Source: Bacteroidota bacterium
Lineage (GTDB): Bacteria > Bacteroidota > Bacteroidia > Chitinophagales > LD1
Direction of reading: 5' to 3'
DNA length: 64,000 bases
Assembly (NCBI GenBank): GCA_947479455.1
Contig: CANJZE010000004.1
Location: 62,001-126,000 of the forward strand
A program made the translations under genes and the position numbers. Below the pieces are notes generated by a model. That model was given only the letters and a program-made list of their open reading frames with translations, was not told the origin of the DNA and did not search any database. The first letter of the stretch is position 1, and each line of letters starts with the position of its first letter. Below are positions 60,218-64,000 of this stretch, piece by piece.

Positions 60218-61801
60218 CTACAAAAATATTTTCAGAATATCTCCTACTTTGATAGGACGGTCTTTGAGTAAGCCGTTGTTATCTGCTTTTAGTTTATCAA
60301 TAGAGAGTCCGTGATATTTTTGTGCAATGTTCCAAAGCGTATCACCGGCCTGTACCACATGATAAATACACCCACAATCTTTATTGATAAATTTCGGAGT
60401 TGTATCAGTAACCAATGTTGTGCTGTCAGAAACTGAATCATCTGCTACAGGAATTTCAACACCAGGAATAACTGTTGAATCAGTCTTCGGTTTTTCCAAG
60501 ATTTTGTTGCTGAATGCCTGCGCATAACTCGATGAAACAGGCGTGTTATTCGGAGTGATGACAATTTTCAGTTTCAACCCCGCATAAATATTCGTATTCT
60601 TTAAATGATTCCATCGCTTTATGGAATTTACGCTCACTCCATATTTTGAAGCTACTTTCTGAATGGTTTCGTTCTTTTTAACCTTGTACCAAATTGTGCG
60701 TGGTGCAACAGACGCAACAGGTTGAAAATTCTGAACAAAAAGAGAAGTATCGTTCATTATTTCGTACTTACGCGCTTCGTATAGTGCAAAATAGTTGATA
60801 GGCAAATTGAGCGCAAAACCTTTCATAGTGTAAGGAATAATTCCGGTTTTAATAGAAGGATTCAGAAACTGCAATTCATCCACTGGAATTCCCAACACAT
60901 TGGAGATGTGTTTCAAACTTACTTTGGAACTAACCATTACCGTATCCACTGCATAGAGTTCGCGTTTTGGTTCCGAAGAAACCAGTTTATAATCCTGAAA
61001 ATAATTCATCACATACACCATAGCTATGTATGTGGGAACATAGCTTCGAGTTTCTGCCGGAAGGTAATTCATGATTGCCCAAAAGCTTTTTACACCTCCT
61101 GCGCGCGCAATGGCTTTGTTTACATTTCCCGGTCCTGAATTGTATGCTGCTAAAACCAAATGCCAATCGCCATAAATATCGTAGAGCTTTTTCAAATAAT
61201 CAACGGCAGCTTCAGTCGATTTTAGTGGGTCACGTCTTTCATCAATGTAGGAGTTTATACTAAGACCCATCATTGCGCCTGTGCCATACATCAACTGCCA
61301 AAGACCGGTAGCACCTGCACGCGAAACCGCTACCGGATTAAATGCAGATTCAACAATTGGCAAATATTTAAACTCAAGTGGCACACCTTTTTTATCGAGA
61401 GTTGCTTCAAAAACAGGAAAATAAATTTGTGCATTTGCTAGACAGCGAGACATTAATCCTCTGCGTTTATAAGCAAACAAATCAATAAACATTTTCACCT
61501 GACTGTTGTAATTCAGCGGAACCAGAGAAGGAATCAATTTCATTTTTTCCTTGATTTCTTCCTCCGAAAATTTAGGAATTAAATCCACTGGCATGTTTAT
61601 GCTGGCAAGCACCTCTTCATCGCGCACAAAAAATTTATCGCGTGTAAAAAGAGAAAACGACATACTGTCGAGTTGGCAAATAACAGGGTCAACACAACTA
61701 AGACCGGTGGCGTCTGCAATATAGGGTTGGCTAAAAGCAGAAGATGAAAGCGACAAAGCAATCAGAGAAACTGCGATAGACCTGAATAGTTTAGTTTTCA
61801 T
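60218..61801 (-). CDS. MltD-like lytic transglycosylase with two LysM domains
   Basis: 527 residues: a signal peptide (to about 'AFSQ'), an SLT domain with catalytic Glu151 in 'FKYLPIVESAFNPVAVS', 'AGATGLWQLMYGTGAMMGL' and 'DWHLVLAAYNSGPGNVNKAI', then two LysM repeats ('WYKVKKNETIQKVASKYGVS' about 371-414 and 'YHVVQAGDTLWNIAQKYHGL' about 480-525). It cleaves peptidoglycan to anhydromuropeptides in the periplasm. The spacer between the LysM repeats is Thr/Asp-rich. It converges with the FAD gene with 4 nt between stops. Confidence 0.93.
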   Translation of the reverse strand: MKTKLFRSIAVSLIALSLSSSAFSQPYIADATGLSCVDPVICQLDSMSFSLFTRDKFFVRDEEVLASINMPVDLIPKFSEEEIKEKMKLIPSLVPLNYNSQVKMFIDLFAYKRRGLMSRCLANAQIYFPVFEATLDKKGVPLEFKYLPIVESAFNPVAVSRAGATGLWQLMYGTGAMMGLSINSYIDERRDPLKSTEAAVDYLKKLYDIYGDWHLVLAAYNSGPGNVNKAIARAGGVKSFWAIMNYLPAETRSYVPTYIAMVYVMNYFQDYKLVSSEPKRELYAVDTVMVSSKVSLKHISNVLGIPVDELQFLNPSIKTGIIPYTMKGFALNLPINYFALYEARKYEIMNDTSLFVQNFQPVASVAPRTIWYKVKKNETIQKVASKYGVSVNSIKRWNHLKNTNIYAGLKLKIVITPNNTPVSSSYAQAFSNKILEKPKTDSTVIPGVEIPVADDSVSDSTTLVTDTTPKFINKDCGCIYHVVQAGDTLWNIAQKYHGLSIDKLKADNNGLLKDRPIKVGDILKIFL

Positions 61802-61973
61802 GGACTAAGGGTTATGGTTGCCAAAATAACGTTTCGGACGGGTTAAATATTTCATCGGCTAAGCTGTTTGTAATAATTAACGTGGTAAAAATAAAATGCA
61901 GAAGCAATAAATAGCGTGCGTTGTTAACTTGATTTAAACACGATTGTAAAGTTATGTGGGCAGTGAGAGACCA

Positions 61974-62951
61974 CTACAAACTCAACAAAAATTTTAGGGT
62001 ATCCACACCATCAGCAAAACCTGATAACGAAGGATGCTGTGCTGTACCGAAATTATTTTTGGAAACAATACACTGAATTTTTTCTTCGTTCTGTTTTAAA
62101 TGCGTGTTCAATACTTTTTCATCGTGCCAAAACTCGTAATGAATGGTAGCAATGGGCGAAGCAATGGAAGCGTGTTCACGCAACATTACAAAATCGTTCG
62201 AAAGATGTTGAACACTGTTCATGAGCAACAGAGTTCGCTGATAATCGTAATTGTTCATGTACTTGTTATGCGTGTGCAGCCATTTATAACTTTCAAAAGC
62301 TGGAAAGAGATGCTCAAAATTGTAACCAACAGGAACATACAATTTTGAAACATTGCGACAGCCAAAACCGAAGTAGAGAAAAATATCATCGGCTAATTTC
62401 ACCAAATCTTCCTTTGTTTCTTCTCCATTAAGTATAGCTACAGAATTTCTGTTCTTTCTAAGTATCTTAGGATAGTCGTTGAAATAATATTCGAAGTAAC
62501 GATTAGTATTATCACTTCCTGTTGCGATAACGGCATCGTAGTTTTTAAGTGTATCAACTATTTCAACTTTTTCATTTACCTCTACATCAATTTCAGAAAG
62601 TGTTCTAATGACAAACAAAAACAACGCATCATCTTTCGAAGAAAGTTTGATTTTCATTTTGCAACCCGCTACATAGCAACACATAAAATCATGAAAACCC
62701 ACCAAAGGAATATTACCAGCAAAAATTAATCCGATGGTTTTGTTGACTGCTCTTAACTCATAGGGCTTCAACCATTCTTTCAGCTTCTGTTCATCGAGCA
62801 TTTCATTTATTACAGCATCAACAGCATGTTGCACAAACGGCTCAATAAACCATGGATTTTTTCCAACAGCATTTTTGATTTCTTCCTTTAAGTTGTCTGA
62901 TGTGCTTAACTGTTTTCCTAACGTTACTAAGTTTCTGATTGCCTTTTCCAT
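61974..62951 (-). CDS. LuxC-like acyl-CoA reductase
   Basis: 325 residues matching the LuxC family (PF05893): 'TIGLIFAGNIPLVGFHDFMC', 'AGCKMKIKLSSKDDALFLF', 'AVIATGSDNTNRYFEYYF', 'IFLYFGFGCRNVSKLYVPVG' with the probable thioester Cys, and 'TIHYEFWHDEKVLNTHLKQN'. It reduces acyl-CoA or acyl-ACP to aldehyde with NADPH. No luciferase or LuxE gene is present. Divergent from ddl. Its role, e.g. in fatty aldehyde or lipid synthesis, is unknown. Confidence 0.85.
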   Translation of the reverse strand: MEKAIRNLVTLGKQLSTSDNLKEEIKNAVGKNPWFIEPFVQHAVDAVINEMLDEQKLKEWLKPYELRAVNKTIGLIFAGNIPLVGFHDFMCCYVAGCKMKIKLSSKDDALFLFVIRTLSEIDVEVNEKVEIVDTLKNYDAVIATGSDNTNRYFEYYFNDYPKILRKNRNSVAILNGEETKEDLVKLADDIFLYFGFGCRNVSKLYVPVGYNFEHLFPAFESYKWLHTHNKYMNNYDYQRTLLLMNSVQHLSNDFVMLREHASIASPIATIHYEFWHDEKVLNTHLKQNEEKIQCIVSKNNFGTAQHPSLSGFADGVDTLKFLLSL

Positions 62952-63054
62952 TGTCTAAATTTCGATGCAAGGAAAACACATTTCTTCGGTTTGTTGAAAA
63001 GAAATCGTTTCAGCAGATGAAATAAAGCGACTCCTTAGCGTTAGAAAATAAGCT

Positions 63055-64000
63055 ATGAAAAAAAACATTGCAGTAATTACCGGGGGGGAAGCAAGCGAAC
63101 GCGGCATTTCATTAAAGAGTGCCGATGTGGTTTGCACACACCTCAACAAAGACAAATACAACGTTTTCAAAATTGTAATTGAAGGAAACGATTGGGTTGT
63201 AGAGCGCAACAACCCCGTGAAACTTTTCATTGATAAAAATGATTTCACTTTCACTATTGAAGAGCACAAAATAAATTTCGATGCCGTGTTTATTGCCATT
63301 CACGGCACACCTGCTGAAGACGGAAAATTGCAGGGTTATTTTGAACTGCTAAAAATTCCTTTCAACGCCTGCGGTGTTTTACAAGCTGCGCTCACCTTCG
63401 ATAAACTTCGTTGCAAAGAATACCTCGCACCGCTTGGTATAAAAACAGCTAATGCAGAACTACTACGTAAATCAGCATTCAGCATTCCTAATTCAGCAAT
63501 CGCCTTACCTGTTTTTGTAAAGCCAAATAAAAACGGTTCCAGTTACGGTGCATCAAAAGTTTCTAAGCAGGAAGATTTAGTTCCTGCTATTGAAGAAGCT
63601 TTCAAATACGATGACGAAATTTTGGTGGAAGAATTTATTGAAGGAACTGAAGTAACCTGTGGCGTAATTACTATAGATGGAAAGATAACCGCACTTCCAC
63701 TTACCGAAATAAGAAGCAAAGGCGAGTTCTTTGATTACAAAGCAAAATACGAAGGCAATTCGCAGGAAGTAACACCTGCCGAAATCAATGTTGCACTCAC
63801 AAAAAAAATTCAGGCGACATCCGAATTCATTTATTCTAAACTCAATTTTAAAGGGATGTGCCGCATTGATTATATCATAAAGGGCAACGACTATTATATG
63901 CTTGAAGTAAACTCCATTCCAGGCTTAAGCGAAGAAAGCATTGTGCCACAACAGGCACGTGCAATGGGAATTTCATTAGAAAGACTTTTCGAAATTTCGA
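63055..64000 (+). CDS. ddl: D-alanine--D-alanine ligase, 3' truncated by the window
   Basis: About 315 codons from ATG 63055 run off the right end. It has the family's N-terminal 'IAVITGGEASERGISLKSA', the ATP-grasp 'PVFVKPNKNGSSYGASKVSK', 'EILVEEFIEGTEVTCGVITI' and the metal-binding end 'DYYMLEVNSIPGLSEESIVP'. It makes the D-Ala-D-Ala dipeptide for peptidoglycan in the cytoplasm. The 'YKAKYEG' omega-loop is of the ordinary D-Ala type (Tyr), not D-Lac. A G7 run lies at its start (63082-63088). Confidence 0.93.
   Translation, partial: MKKNIAVITGGEASERGISLKSADVVCTHLNKDKYNVFKIVIEGNDWVVERNNPVKLFIDKNDFTFTIEEHKINFDAVFIAIHGTPAEDGKLQGYFELLKIPFNACGVLQAALTFDKLRCKEYLAPLGIKTANAELLRKSAFSIPNSAIALPVFVKPNKNGSSYGASKVSKQEDLVPAIEEAFKYDDEILVEEFIEGTEVTCGVITIDGKITALPLTEIRSKGEFFDYKAKYEGNSQEVTPAEINVALTKKIQATSEFIYSKLNFKGMCRIDYIIKGNDYYMLEVNSIPGLSEESIVPQQARAMGISLERLFEIS

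Noticed and set aside
63082-63088. G7 run at the start of ddl as a phase-variation switch
   Set aside because: Only seven bases, encodes the conserved Gly-Gly of the family in frame, and an essential gene is an unlikely switch.

Overview
This 64 kb window is chromosomal DNA of a member of the Bacteroidota, most likely a Chitinophagales/Sphingobacteriia-like lineage. The evidence is direct. Four proteins end in a type IX secretion (T9SS) C-terminal sorting domain ('FPNPT'-like start, short beta strands, basic end). A gene cluster of the flexirubin/aryl-polyene type is present. Several families typical of the phylum occur (DUF2851, DUF4199, OMP_b-brl_3, SCO1-DUF420 pair). Promoters look like TTG-N17/18-TAnnTTTG, Shine-Dalgarno sites are weak or absent, and base composition is AT-rich. 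There is no phage, transposase, CRISPR array or rRNA. Two genes are cut by the window edges: a penicillin-acylase family gene at the left and ddl at the right.

Left part (1-24 kb): a dolichol-phosphate-mannose-synthase-like glycosyltransferase, PspC, DUF2851 and an LEA-like protein; a P-loop nucleotide kinase paired with dCMP deaminase; an exbB-exbD-tonB-folC operon; a five-haem cytochrome c that carries a T9SS sorting domain; a sugar-lactone oxidase; a large OMP_b-brl_3 barrel protein; a Kef-type antiporter; and a menE-like ligase.

Middle part (24-46 kb): a SCO1/DUF420/small-Cys operon (copper delivery to cytochrome oxidase), a secreted M1 peptidase, a cytochrome P450, 3-hydroxybutyryl-CoA dehydrogenase, a TPR protein, a 1026-residue leucine-rich-repeat surface protein, gcvP, a GNAT acetyltransferase, a DUF2461 / nucleoside-phosphorylase-like / DUF4442 operon, a lipid-phosphatase-like and a DoxX-like membrane protein, and a ccmC-ccmD pair for cytochrome c maturation.

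Right part (46-64 kb): a minus-strand run of ten genes reading from a tyrosine-ammonia-lyase-like enzyme through FabG, a CrtI-like oxidoreductase, a ketosynthase, ACP, an acyltransferase, a dehydratase, a thioesterase and a second ketosynthase to a flavin halogenase-like enzyme. Together these can make an aryl starter (4-coumarate), elongate it on ACP to a polyene and modify it. tRNA-Glu, argS, a thioredoxin-like protein and a second halogenase-like flavoprotein follow, then a LysM lytic transglycosylase, a LuxC-like reductase and ddl.

The most unusual signals are in the non-coding and repeat layer. (i) A 373-bp element at 35442-35814 has inverted ends and an internal series of palindromes in mirrored order. 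(ii) Dispersed palindromes sit in frame inside at least three coding regions, most strikingly about 40 extra residues in a ketosynthase. (iii) An 18-bp motif occurs upstream of two unrelated secreted-protein genes. (iv) A palindromic repeat family with core CTGAGCTTGTCGAAG occurs five times. Among proteins, the T9SS-tagged multihaem cytochrome and a CcmC whose tryptophan-rich haem motif is altered deserve a second look.
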